64,000 nucleotides of DNA from Prorocentrum cordatum (Eukaryota; Sar; Dinophyceae; Prorocentrales; Prorocentraceae): contig CAUYUJ010001447.1 of the NCBI GenBank assembly GCA_963575745.1, positions 1,132,180 to 1,196,179 of the forward strand, in the 5' to 3' direction. The first letter of the stretch is position 1. Each line of letters opens with the position of its first letter. Of this stretch, positions 30,426-40,489 are shown in pieces. The notes below the pieces were generated by a model. That model did not search any database and was not told the DNA's origin. It saw only the letters and a list, made by a program, of their open reading frames with translations. A program made the position numbers and the translations under genes.

Positions 30426-31107
30426 GCCCGCAGGAGCCCGTCCCTGCCGCCCACCGCCTCCGTGGACTCCCTCAGGTTCTCGATTTGGCGCTCGAGGCCC
30501 TCGCGCCGCGGGCGAGGCAAGGGGAACGGGGGTTGGCCAGGGGCGAGGGGGATGGGATGCAACCCCTGGCACGCAAGAGGAGGAAAAGGGCCCCATGTCT
30601 CCCTCTACCCTCCCCGTTCTTTTTTGTAGGTCTCCACTGCACCCCAATCTTTACTCTTCAGAAGTCGCCATCAGCCTCCATGCAATATTTCGCTGCTGGC
30701 ATCCGTCCGTCCACCGCCTCTCTTCCGCCGCCGCCTCCTTACCCACCGCATTATGACTGTCATGTTGTGTTCCGCCCCCCTCATACTTCTCCTACACCTT
30801 CCACTGCTCCTCACCCTCTCCCGCCTCCTCCAAGTCGAGAAACCTCGGTGCGTCTGGGGCGAATTGGTGGTCGAGCTCGTGGGAAGTGGAACCCTGATCA
30901 GATTGCAACCAGAGCCTGACCAGGCCATTTATCAGCAGCCTTCGAACTCATCACAAGGAAGGGTCTCCTGAGGAGCCCGAACCAGGGGGCTCCCATTGTA
31001 TTGCACGACAGAGGAAAATTTCTATTAGACCACGCGGCGCCTTTCCAGATCACAAGGTCACTAGGCACCGAGCACTGCTCAGCAGAGGAATCTCCGAAAA
31101 AATCGCT
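30426..31107. other. No gene recognised
   Basis: Mixed sequence. Apart from the coiled-coil-like words at 30,500-30,540 on the minus strand, no coding signal stands out. Confidence 0.5.
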
Positions 31108-31405
31108 CCTCCTCCTTGCTCCTCCTGCTGCACCTCCTCCTCATCCTCCTCCTTCTCCTCGTCCTCCTCCTCGATCCTCCCCGTCACTCCTCTTCCTCCT
31201 CCTCCTCCCTCCTCCTCCTTCTCCTCCTCCTCCTCCTCCATGCTCGTAGCTGGCCTCCATGCTCGTTGCTGGAAGCGCTGGTGTCATCCTGACCTGACGC
31301 TGCCTGGCACCTCCTCCTCCTCCTCCTCCTCCTCCTCCTCCTCCTCCTCCTCCTCCTCCGCATCCTCATCCTCCTCATCATCATCCTCCTCGTCCCTCCC
31401 TCTCG
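31108..31405 (+). repeat. Two CTC blocks
   Basis: CTC tracts at 31,108-31,240 and 31,310-31,405, separated by 70 bp holding a short duplication, GCTCGTAGCTGGCCTCCAT with GCTCGTTGCTGGAAGC. With the GAG block at 31.57 kb they form a facing pair. Confidence 0.9.
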
Positions 31406-31427
31406 CCTCTCCTCCTTTCCCTCCGCC

Positions 31428-31572
31428 CCGCCCAGGCGAGGCCCGCAAGCCGGGGCGCCAGGGCGCAGTCCTGCTTCGCCGCCTCGCGCACGTTGCGCTC
31501 CGAGTGGATCAGCTGCGAGACGGCGTCCACCCTCTCGATGACCTCGCGGGGCGCCGCCGACGACGGACGAGG
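31428..31572 (-). CDS. Coiled-coil-like coding fragment
   Basis: The minus frame reads APREVIERVDAVSQLIHSER, then NVREAAKQDCALAPRLAGLA. The pattern of hydrophobic and charged residues fits an amphipathic helix and codon third positions are G/C-rich. It is bounded by CTC/GAG tracts on both sides. No family is recognised. It may be an exon of the same gene as the fragment at 32.05-32.35 kb. Confidence 0.4.
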
Positions 31573-32020
31573 AGGAGGAGGGAGAGGAGGACGAGGAGGA
31601 GGACATGAAGGAGGAGGAGGAGGAGGAGGAGGAGGAGGAGGAGGACGAGGAAGAGGACAAGGAGGATGATGGGGAGGAGGACGACGAGGACGAGGACGAG
31701 GATGTGAGGAGGAGGAGGAGAAGGAGAAAGAGGAGGAGGACGAGGAGGAGGAGGACGAGGAGGAGGAGGACGAGAAGGAAGATAGGATGAGGACGAGGAC
31801 GAGGAGGGGGAGGAGGACAAGGAGGAGGCGGAGGGCGAAGGAGGAGGAGGACGAGGACGAGGACGAGGAGGAGGATGACGATGAGGAGGAGAAGGAGGAG
31901 GAGGAGGAGGAGGAGGAGGAGCAGGAGGAGGAGAAGGAGGAGGAGGAGGATAGGAGGAAGACGAGAAGGAGGACGAGGTGGACGACGAGGACGCGGAGGA
32001 AGATGAGGTGGACACGGACG
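31573..32020 (+). repeat. GAG trinucleotide block, 0.45 kb
   Basis: GAG/GAC/GAT purine-rich tract. Frames give Glu/Asp runs on the plus strand and Ser or Leu/Val runs on the minus strand. Confidence 0.95.
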
Positions 32021-32345
32021 CTAACGAGGAGGTCCGAGGGCCCGCAGGCCCGTGGGGCCCCTGCGCGCGCGCGCGTGCCTGCAGCACGTTCTGCCGCGCC
32101 ACGTCCGAGGCGCTCTCCACGAGGCCGCTGAGCTCGGTGCGGAGGCGGTCGCGCAGGGTGTCCTCTCCGAGGGGAGGGTGCCCCCCGCCTCCTGTCGCCG
32201 GCCGCCGTCGTTCGCTTGGAAGAGCAAGATCGGTACCATCTTTTTTGAAACCTGACAATTGTATAAGAATCGGGCGCGGATTAACGGACACCCAGCAAAC
32301 CATCCCATTCCGTGACGTCGCTCTCGCCCCTCTGGCCGCACACAA
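32021..32345 (-). CDS. Helix-rich coding fragment before a polySer/Pro frame
   Basis: The minus frame contains TLRDRLRTELSGLVESASDV, then ARQNVLQARARAQG, a charged amphipathic helix. It then runs into the GAG/CTC block as Ser and Pro. Upstream (32,345-32,250) the frame is less convincing. It resembles the fragment at 31.43 kb in style, and both may flank an expanded tract inside one gene. Confidence 0.4.
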
Positions 32346-32960
32346 AAGTCTTGGGGCGAGGCGAGGAGGAGGTCACGGAAGGGGATGGCTTGCGAGGGGT
32401 CGGTCAGGCCGCCCCTGAAGAAAGAGTGAGAACGACAACTGAACGCAACTCTTGCCTATGCGGTCAGGACGCATTGCCGGCATCGGCGTCGCCGCGGACG
32501 TTGTCCACTAGAGACGAAACAATCGCCTGCCCAGCAGCGGCCCGCTGTCAGCTTAGGACAACGTCTGCTGTTGGGCATCGAGCATGTGTTGCCTCATATG
32601 TACCGAACTCAACAACATGAGGAGCAGCAGGACCTCCAACTAGTGTCCTTTTAAAACACAGGCATGCCAAATGTATGCTTTGCGCCCAATTCGGGGCCTC
32701 TGGAGGCCTCGCGGGCTGGGGGCCGTCCAAAGACGACAGGGGATGAACATCCGGCACGCGGGAAGTAATCCAGACCATGGGGGTCGACGTTAAAGAATCA
32801 AGACGTCGGGGATCTGGGGGGGGAGAACGAGGGGGGCTGACTCAGGGGGGAAAAGCGCTGGCTCGTAATCGGCGATGCATCGCCGAGGCGTCGGCGACAG
32901 GCTCTCCAGAGATCGGGGGGGTGGAAGCACGACGGGGGCGGGGGGGAAGAAAGGTACGAG
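32346..32960. other. No gene recognised; dispersed repeat at 32,690-32,815
   Basis: The segment 32,690-32,815 has GGCCTCTGGAGGCCTCGCGG, GGGGATGAACATCC and ACGTCGGGGATC in the same order as the 11.8-kb repeat. A small palindrome, CGGCGATGCATCGCCG, is at 32,869-32,884. Confidence 0.6.
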
Positions 32961-33130
32961 GCGAGAGGAGGAGGAGGAGGAGGAGGAGGAGGAGGAGGAG
33001 AAGGAGGAGGAAGTGGGGAGGAGGAAGAGGAAGAGGAGGAGGAGCGCAGCGAGGAAGAGGAGGAGGAGGAGGAGGAGGAGGAGGAGGAGAAAGAGGAGGA
33101 GGAGGAGGAGGAGGAGGAGGAGGAGGAGGG
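32961..33130 (+). repeat. GAG trinucleotide block
   Basis: GAG/GGA tract with a GCGCAGCGAGG break at about 33,042. Confidence 0.95.
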
Positions 33131-33309
33131 GAATACTGCCTGGCACGGGCCTGCGGGCCGCGCTTTATGCAGCTGATGCACAACGATCCTGGGCTGAGCG
33201 CGTGTGCTGCTCCAGCGTCTTGGACCCAATCGCCCCGCGGCCTTCCGCCCTTCCTCTCCTTCCTCCCCTCCTCAGAGGGCAGAAAAGCCACCCCGATAAT
33301 AACCACCCT

Positions 33310-33410
33310 GACACGCGAAGCCGTTTAGCAAACGCACCCAAAGAAGATATCAAACAGGGCAGGGCTGTTAAGTAAACGCACAGGGCCGTTTACTAAACGC
33401 CAATTGTCCG
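33310..33410 (+). repeat. Short palindromes CGTTTANNAAACG
   Basis: CGTTTAGCAAACG (about 33,322) and CGTTTACTAAACG (about 33,389) are near-perfect palindromes in a three-fold direct repeat containing AAACGCAC. They lie just before the second satellite array. Confidence 0.6.
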
Positions 33411-33479
33411 GTCCGGGTGGTTTTTCCACCCTTGCCTCCTGCCCCTCTCCGCCTCCGCCCTCCGTGGGTCTCTGCTTCC

Positions 33480-34085
33480 GCGCGCCCCTCTCACACGCTC
33501 CGTGCCCCCCCACGGGGAGCTCCTCCGGAGGTCCCTGGGACGGCTTGGGCAGACCTCCTCCACACCGTGTCCGCGCACCTTCACACGCTTCGTGGCCCCA
33601 CGGGGAGCTCCCCCGAAGGTCCCTCGGGCGGCTTTGGCAGACCTTCTCCACACCGTGCCGACTCGCACGCTTCGTGACCCCATGGGGAGCTCCACCTGAG
33701 GCCCCAATGGCTGCGTTCGCATGCCTTCTCCACACAATGTCGGCGCACCTCGAACATTTGCGTGGCCCCATGGGGAGCCCCACCTGAGACACCAATGGCT
33801 GCGTTCGCACGCCTCCCCCGCCCCATTTCTGGCGCACCCCTCGCACACGCTTCGTGACCCCATAGGGAGCTCCACGTGAGGCCCCAGTGGATACTTTCGC
33901 ATGCCATCTCCACACGAACCCCTTACACGTTTCGTGTTCCCATAGGGAGCTCCACGTGAGGCCCCAGTGACTGTGATCGCAGCGGTTGCGCCCGTATACC
34001 TCTTTCACACATTTTTCGGCACATCTCTCACACGCTTCGTGGCCCCATGGGGAGCTCCATTGAAGGCCCCTGGGGACCTACACCG
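33480..34085 (+). repeat. ~89-bp satellite, array 2
   Basis: Units share CACACGCTTCGTGGCCCCAT, GGGGAGCTCC and AAGGCCCC or GAGGCCCCAATGG. About seven units, more diverged at the left. Long minus frames exist only because the unit lacks stops in some phases. The terminal flank with TGCATATGGTTGGGCCC is at 34,290-34,312. Confidence 0.85.
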
Positions 34086-34439
34086 ACAACCCCGCAGCCT
34101 GCTGTCCCTCCCTGAGCCGCGCCGACAGACGCGCAAGTCAGCGGTAACTGGCTACACCAAGATGTGAACCCGTTACGGCCGACCTCCGCGATCCCATCAG
34201 CAACGTCGCTCCAACCCTTCCAACGGACGCCTGAGTCCTGTTACTAGCTCCCTCCCTTAGCGTGCACCTGCCGTGCGGTACTCGCAGCTGCATATGGTTG
34301 GGCCCTTCGCAAGTTTATCCCTAACCCATGACCATCATGTGGTGTTGGGCCCTCGTTTTGAAGAGACAGCGCCCCGCAGCTCACTCTTCCTTCCTTCTCC
34401 TCCGCTCTCCTCCCTCCTCCCATCCTTGCCTCTGCCATC

Positions 34440-35050
34440 CGATGTCCATGTCGGCGCGCCCCTCACGTGCTTCGTGGTCCAATAGGGAGCTCCATCTAAG
34501 GCCTCAGGGGGCGCGTCCGCATGCCGGCGCATTCCTCACACGCTTCGTCCTCCCATAGGAGCTCCATCGAAGGCTCCAGATGGCGCGTCCGCATGCAGTG
34601 CCCCGCCAATTTCGGCGCACCCCTCACACACTTCGTGCTCCCATAGGGAGCTCCATCGAAGGCTCCAGATGGCGCGTCCGCGTGCAGTGCCCCATAAGGA
34701 GGCCCCAGGGCGCGCGTTCGCATGCCGTTCCCCGCCCATTTCGGCGTCCCTCGCACGATCCGTGGCCACGCTCCATCTAAGGCCGCAGGGGCCGCGTCCG
34801 CATGCGGTTCCCCGCCAGTTTCGTCGCACCCCTCACACGCTCCGTGGTCTCATAGGGAGCTCCATCGAAACTCCAGGGGGGCGCGTCCGCATGCGGTTCC
34901 CCGCCCAGTTCGGCGCGCACCTACCGCACATCGTGGCCCAACGGGGAGCTCCATCTAAGGCCCCAGGGGGCGAGTCCGCATGCGGTTCCCCGCTCATGTC
35001 GTCGCACCCCGCGTATTCTTCGATCTGCCCCGCGTTACATGCAGCTGCAG
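34440..35050 (+). repeat. ~89-bp satellite, array 3
   Basis: About seven units with TCCGCATGCGGTTCCCCGCC, TTTCGGCGCACCCCTCACAC and GTGGTCTCATAGGGAGCTCC. Units differ from array 1 by shared changes (CCCCGCC for CCACCCC), so this is a separate subfamily. It ends with CAGCTGCAGACGGTTGGGCC. Confidence 0.85.
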
Positions 35051-35440
35051 ACGGTTGGGCCCGTCGCCCGCATAATTCAAGCTTCCAACCTGGAACAAGG
35101 GTAAAGAAGGCCGATTCGATTTCACAATGCGGCTCTCGCTTGAGACTCGTCAAATTTCTGGTATGCCGTTCCAAAACAATGAAACGGTTACACGGGTGGA
35201 GGGCGACTGCTTATTTCCAATCCCTCCTGTGAGGTGGGTCCTCAATCTGAATCCGCATCGCCGCGCGTTCCCTTCCTTCCGCTTCCTTCCGCCATCTCCT
35301 CCTCCATCCCGCTTCCTTGCGAAATAACTCCTCTATGTCGCTCTCCGAGACGGTCGGTAAAGATGGGCCGCGCGTATGGCCTGAGATATCATCATCACTC
35401 CTGATCCTGAAACGTGCCATTCGCGACAGCATTGCGGCTC

Positions 35441-35650
35441 GAGGGCGGGTGGTTCGGAACATGTGGCTCTCGCCATACCGCTGCGCGCATGTGCGTTCAA
35501 AGCTTGCAAGAGTTCACGGATGGAGGGCGGGTCGATTTCAAAAGTTGGCTTTCGCCTTGGTGCAACGCATATTCGTCTTAGACGAGTGCAACAGCTTGCC
35601 GGATGGAGGGCCGTGCCTTTTCACACTTGTGGCTGTCGCCTTCTCGCCGC
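35441..35650 (+). repeat. ~83-bp satellite, three units
   Basis: GAGGGCGGG or GAGGGCCG starts units at 35,441, 35,523 and 35,606. A diverged earlier unit may lie at 35,115-35,220. Confidence 0.85.
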
Positions 35651-35966
35651 GCACGACATGTTTTTCAGTTTGCAGAGGTGTCGAAACAGATCATGGTTGG
35701 TCTTCCGTTAGGGCTGTCAGGGCGCGAAAGACACGCCGGTTCGCGGAGTTGACATCCCAGGAATGGTGCGTTGGCGCAACAGTGACATTGATTCGCGGCT
35801 TTGGAAGCTCAGGAATGGTGTTGTGGTACGGTTGGATGTCCAAGCGGCTATCTTCCAACGAAGCTCTTCCCGCAGAGCAAATGACTCCTGCTAGGAACGC
35901 GAGAATGGGAAACTTCGAGGGAAGGATTATTGCAACATCGCTGGTGCGTCTGAAGTTTGCAGTGGT

Positions 35967-36117
35967 CCCTCCTCTTCGTCCTCCTCCTCTTCGTCCTCCT
36001 CCTCCTCCTCGTCCTCCTCTTCCTCCTCCTCCTCCTTCCGAGCCTCCTCCTCCACCTGCTCCCTTCTCTTCCTCTTTCCCCTCCTCCTCCTCCTCCTCCT
36101 CCTCCTCCTCCTCTTTA
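35967..36117 (+). repeat. CTC trinucleotide block
   Basis: CTC with CGT variants, starting directly after the composite-repeat segment. Confidence 0.95.
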
Positions 36118-36345
36118 CTGGGCTCAATGGACTCAGGATTTTCTCCCGACCGAACCCACTCGCACCAATTGGTGGCCGACTGCACCATCGCCAAAAACTT
36201 CCCCCGCCCAGAGGGGGGAGAGGGCCTGGAGGCTAATCGGAATTGGACGTCCTTGCCCTTCCAAGGTAGAAGAAAACGCGAAACACATTCCGATACTGTA
36301 CCGCCTTTCTGCTTCTTGCATGGGCCTCCTGTCGCTGATCCTCGC

Positions 36346-36462
36346 TGCTCCTCCTCGCTGCTCCTCCTCCTCTTTCACCTCCGCCTCCTCCTTCTCCTCC
36401 TCCTCCTCCTCCGCCTCCGCCTCCTCCTCCTCCTCCTTCTCCTCCTCCTGCTCCTCCTCATC
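36346..36462 (+). repeat. CTC trinucleotide block
   Basis: CTC with CGCCTC variants, ending 28 bp before the junction segment at 36,490. The 230 bp between the two CTC tracts are not shared with other copies and may be an insertion. Confidence 0.95.
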
Positions 36463-36600
36463 CATTCCTTTTCCTTGTTACGCAGTTTCTCCCTGTCGCA
36501 CCTTGAGGCCAATATTTAGTTCTGGTCGGGCGTTTGCCTGAAACTTCCTCACCACCTCTGACCCTGAAGCCCAAGACATTGGGCATCAACTGCACCGATA

Positions 36601-36930
36601 GAGGGCGGGTCGGTTTCAAAATGTGGCTCTCGCCTTAGCGCTGCGCATGCTCGTTTTTAACATTTGCAAGAGCTTCACGGATTGAGGGCGGGTGGTTTCC
36701 AAAATGTGGCTCTCGCTTTGGCGCCGCGCACACTCTTGTAAGCATTTCGGGGGCTTCGCGGATCGAGGGCGGCCCGTTTTCAAGCTGTGGCTCTCGCTCT
36801 GGCACCTCGTGCAACCGGTTAAAAGTTGCAAGAGCTCCGTGGATTGAGCGCGGCTCCTTTTCAAAATGTGGCTCTCGCCTTGGCGCCGCGCACATTCAAT
36901 TTTTGGTTTCACAAAAGCTGATAGAGTGTC
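36601..36930 (+). repeat. ~83-bp satellite, four units
   Basis: Units start at 36,601, 36,684, 36,765 and 36,846, spacing 81-83 bp, each with AAAATGTGGCTCTCGC or a variant. Confidence 0.9.
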
Positions 36931-37262
36931 CACGGCTTCCCACGACCAGCGTATCAGAAATGGGTTTTGAAAGGATCAGGGAAATCCATGGGGGTGCAGC
37001 ATGTACGTTGGCCCGCGGTGTTGAAGTCCTAGGAATGGCGTTCTGGCAAGATTCAGGACCGTCAAAGCGCAACGGTTAGGTTGATCCGCGGCGTTGGAAT
37101 CTCGAGAACGAGGTTTTGGCATGCTCCAGGGCCTTCAAACGGTTGTCTCCCAACGAGGCAGCTCCCTCACTAGAAATGAACCAGTGTAGGGGTCTGTGAA
37201 GAGGGAGCTTGGAGGGAGGGATTGTTTCAGCATCGTTGATGGCTCTTGGGTTTGCACTGGTA

Positions 37263-38368
37263 CTCCTCCTCCTCCTCCTCCTCCTCGTCCTCCTCCTCCT
37301 CCTCCTCCCCTCCACCTGTCCCTGTTCCTCCTCCTCCTCCTCCGGCTCCTCCTCTTCCTCCTCCTCGACCTGCGCCTCTCGCCGCCCTTGCTCCGCCTCC
37401 CCCCGTTTCTCCCCCCCGGCTTCTCTCATCCTCGCTCCTCCGAGCTCCTCTTCGCTGCTCCTCCCCCGTTCTCATCCCCGCGTCTCCTCCCCCTATCAAC
37501 CTCCTCCTCCTCCTCCTCCTCCTCCTCCTCGCTCCTCCCCCCTCCCCCCCGCGCGCGCGAGCGAGGGTCCTGCTCGGCCCTCTCGGCGCTGAGCCTCTCC
37601 TGTCAGGCGGCAGCGGGATACCCAGGGGGGGCTCCCGACGGACACCTCCGCGTCCTCCTTCCTGTCGTCCCGCTCGTCGTTCTCGTCGCCATCGTCCTCC
37701 ATCTGCCCCTCCCTCCGCGTCCTCGTAATCCTACTCCTCCTGCTCCCCCCCCTTCGCCTCCCACACTCCTCCTGCTCATCCACCTCCTCCTGCTCCTCAT
37801 CCGCAGCCTTCTGGTCATCCGCCTCTTCCTGCTCATCGTCCGCCTCCTTCTGCTCCTCTATCTCTCCCTCCCCTTCCTCTCGTGCTCCCTCTCTTCTGCT
37901 CTCTCCCTCTTCCTCCCCTCCCTTCTGCTCCTGCATCTGCCCTCTCGTCGTCCCTCTCGTGTTGCCCTTCATGCCCCCCCCTGTTCCTCGATACTCCAAG
38001 TTCGAGGTTCTGGGCTGTCCGGGGGGGGGGGCCTTTTTGGGCATCTGTGGAGTAGGTTGTGGCCTCCGTTTATGCCTCGCAGCACCGCTTTCCCATCCAC
38101 ATCCTCTTCCTTCCGAGTGCGCCCCACCTGTCCTTCTCCTCATATCTCTTCACCCTCCTCCTCCTCCAGACTCGCGGACGGAGAAGTCGAATCCCTGGGA
38201 GCCCCCTACTCGATTGGAGGGTGGGCCTGCTACTCTGACAAGACCACTAGCCGTCTTCGGTGTCCTGCCCCTCCTCCTCGTGCCTTCTCCTCCTCCTCCG
38301 CCTCCTTCTCCCCCCCTTTCCCCCTCCTCCTCATACCTCCTCCTGCTCCTCCTCCTCCTCGTACATTA

Positions 38369-38408
<40 letters not shown>

Positions 38409-38558
38409 CCTCCTCCTCCTCCTCCTTCCCCTCCTTCTCCTCCCGCCTCCCCCTCCTCCGAATCATCCTCCCTCTTCGCGTGCTCCTCCCCCTGGTCCTG
38501 CCCCTGCTGACCAGGCTCGGCTCCTGCTCCTCGCGCTCCGCCTCCTCCCTTCTCCTGC

Positions 38559-38605
<47 letters not shown>
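37263..38605 (+). repeat. Long C/T-rich stretch with CTC, CTG and CT tracts
   Basis: Separate CTC tracts at 37,263-37,372 and 37,499-37,534. CTCATC-type repeats lie at 37,740-37,870. A six-fold TCCTGC repeat is at 38,370-38,410, and a CT dinucleotide tract at 38,558-38,605. A 598-codon plus frame crosses nearly all of it as Leu/Pro/Ser. Its only non-repetitive parts show no domain. Confidence 0.85.
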
Positions 38606-38606
<1 letters not shown>

Positions 38607-38705
38607 GGGAGGGCTCCATGGGCGAAGCCGCCTGTCGCGCACTCCTCTTTGACGCTGGCCAGACCCTGGGCATCGATGCTCGCAGCGCTCGTGTAGCGAA
38701 CTCAT

Positions 38706-38856
38706 CTCTCTCCTCCTCCTCCTCCTCCTCCTCCTCCTCCTCCTCCTCCTGCTCCTCCTCCTCTTCCTCTTCCTCATCATCCTCCTCCTCCTCCTCTTCC
38801 TCCTGCTCCTGGTCCTCTTCCTCCTCCTCCTCCTCCTCCTCCTCCTCCTCCTCCTG
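38706..38856 (+). repeat. CTC trinucleotide block
   Basis: CTC with CTG and CTT variants. The minus frame just upstream reads RDEFATRALRASMPRVWPAS, but it is embedded in a polyGlu frame and is not supported alone. Confidence 0.95.
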
Positions 38857-39041
38857 CCCTGTATCGCTGTCCAACCCAACTCCTCGCCCGTCGTCCTCCC
38901 GCTCCACGTGCTCCCGCTCCCTCATCTCATGCCTCTCCTCTGGCAGAACGCCCGATCCAGGAGGGCCGTTTCGAAGCCAGCGAGGGTTGTAGACTCTCAT
39001 CCTTCGCCTCCAGCTGCTAGTTCCCCCTATCAGATGCCTGA

Positions 39042-39094
39042 TCCTCCTCCTACTCCTCCTGATCCTCCTCCTCCTCCTCCTCCGACTCCTCCTG
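39042..39094 (+). repeat. CTC trinucleotide block at composite junction
   Basis: Ends directly at CTGTCGCACCCCGAGGCCAG, the junction segment of the next composite copy. Confidence 0.9.
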
Positions 39095-39596
39095 TCGCAC
39101 CCCGAGGCCAGTTTGTAGGGCGGGCCGGGCGTTTCGCCTGAGACTTCCTCACCATGTATGGCCCTAAAGCTTTAAACATGACAACTGGAGGGCGACTGGT
39201 TTCAAAATAGAGCTCTCGCCTTAGCGCCGCGCACGCTCGTTTTTTATAGATATAAATAAATATGGAATTGCACGGGCTCCCATGATCAGCGTACCAGAAA
39301 TAGTGTTTTGGAAGGGCTCCGGATTGTGAGGGTGCACCAGTTACATTGGTTCGCGGTGTTGAAATCCCAGGAATGGCGTTCTAGCGCAATTCGGGATCGT
39401 CAAGATGCAACACTCAAGTTGATCCGTGGCGTTGGAATCCCGAGAAAAAGTTCTGGCATGCTTCAGGGTCTTCAAACGGATGTCTTCGAACGAGGCAGTT
39501 CCCTCAGTGGAAATGACTCGTGTAGGAGCCTGTGAAGAGGAAGCTTGGAGGGAGGGTTATTCCAACATCGTTGATGACACCTGGGTTTACACAAGT

Positions 39597-39640
39597 CCTC
39601 CTCCTCCTCCTCCTCCTCCTCTTCCCCCTCCTCGTCCGCA
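39597..39640 (+). repeat. CTC trinucleotide block
   Basis: Short tract right after CCTGGGTTTACACAAGTC, the fixed end of the composite unit. Confidence 0.9.
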
Positions 39641-40489
39641 TCCTCCCCCCGTGTTCTCTTCGCACTCTGGGGCGATGCGGTCTGGGCATGACTAGCGCCG
39701 CCAGCACGGTTCCACGCGGGCTCGGACACGGGACACCAGTACCGCCTCGCGGCCGTGCGAGCTTCGACTCCTCCTGCTCCTCGTCTTCCCGTCCCTCTGC
39801 CGCTCCTCGTCGTCGTCCTCCCCCCTCTGCAGATCCTTCGGGATCATATGCCCTTCCCCCTCCTTCTCCCCGTCGCCACCCCTCTTCCTCAAGCCTGGCT
39901 CCTCCTCGGCGCACCGCCAAACACGTCGACTACGCCTGGTGGTGCCACGCGCTGGCGTTCAGGGCGCTCCGCCCGGTGCCCGTCGCAGCGTGCCATCCCA
40001 GAGCTGGACACTTCCATCGGGTGCACGGGCGGAGCGCAGGGGGGGCCTCCGCGAACATTGGCCTCGCTGGCGCGCCGCGCTCATGCGCCATTATGGCTTC
40101 TGAAAGCAACTCGGATGGGTCAAAAAATCAGATGAGCACGCTGGTATCGCCTAATGTCCGCGCGCGTCCGTTTAAGCTTACCCTAACAATTGCAAGGGTG
40201 AAGCGGGCTACAACCGCGCAGCGCACAACGGATAGAATGAGGTTCTCGCCACAGCGCCGCACAGATGCGTACGACACATCTCCAACACCTACAGGGTTTG
40301 AGTGCGAGTCGCTTCCGGACAGTGGCTCTTGCCTCAATATCGCGAGCACTCGTGCTGGACGTTTCCACCAGCTACGTAGATGGAATGAGGGTGGTCTCCA
40401 AACTGTCCGCGCACATTTTCTTAAAACTTTCCGACACCTGTGTGCATGGAGCGGGGCACTTGCAACATCTGGCTCTACCCTGACACTCC

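Noticed and set aside
37196-38992. 598-codon Pro/Ser/Leu-rich plus frame
   Set aside because: Composed of CTC, CTG and CT tracts within the composite macrosatellite; no recognisable domain.
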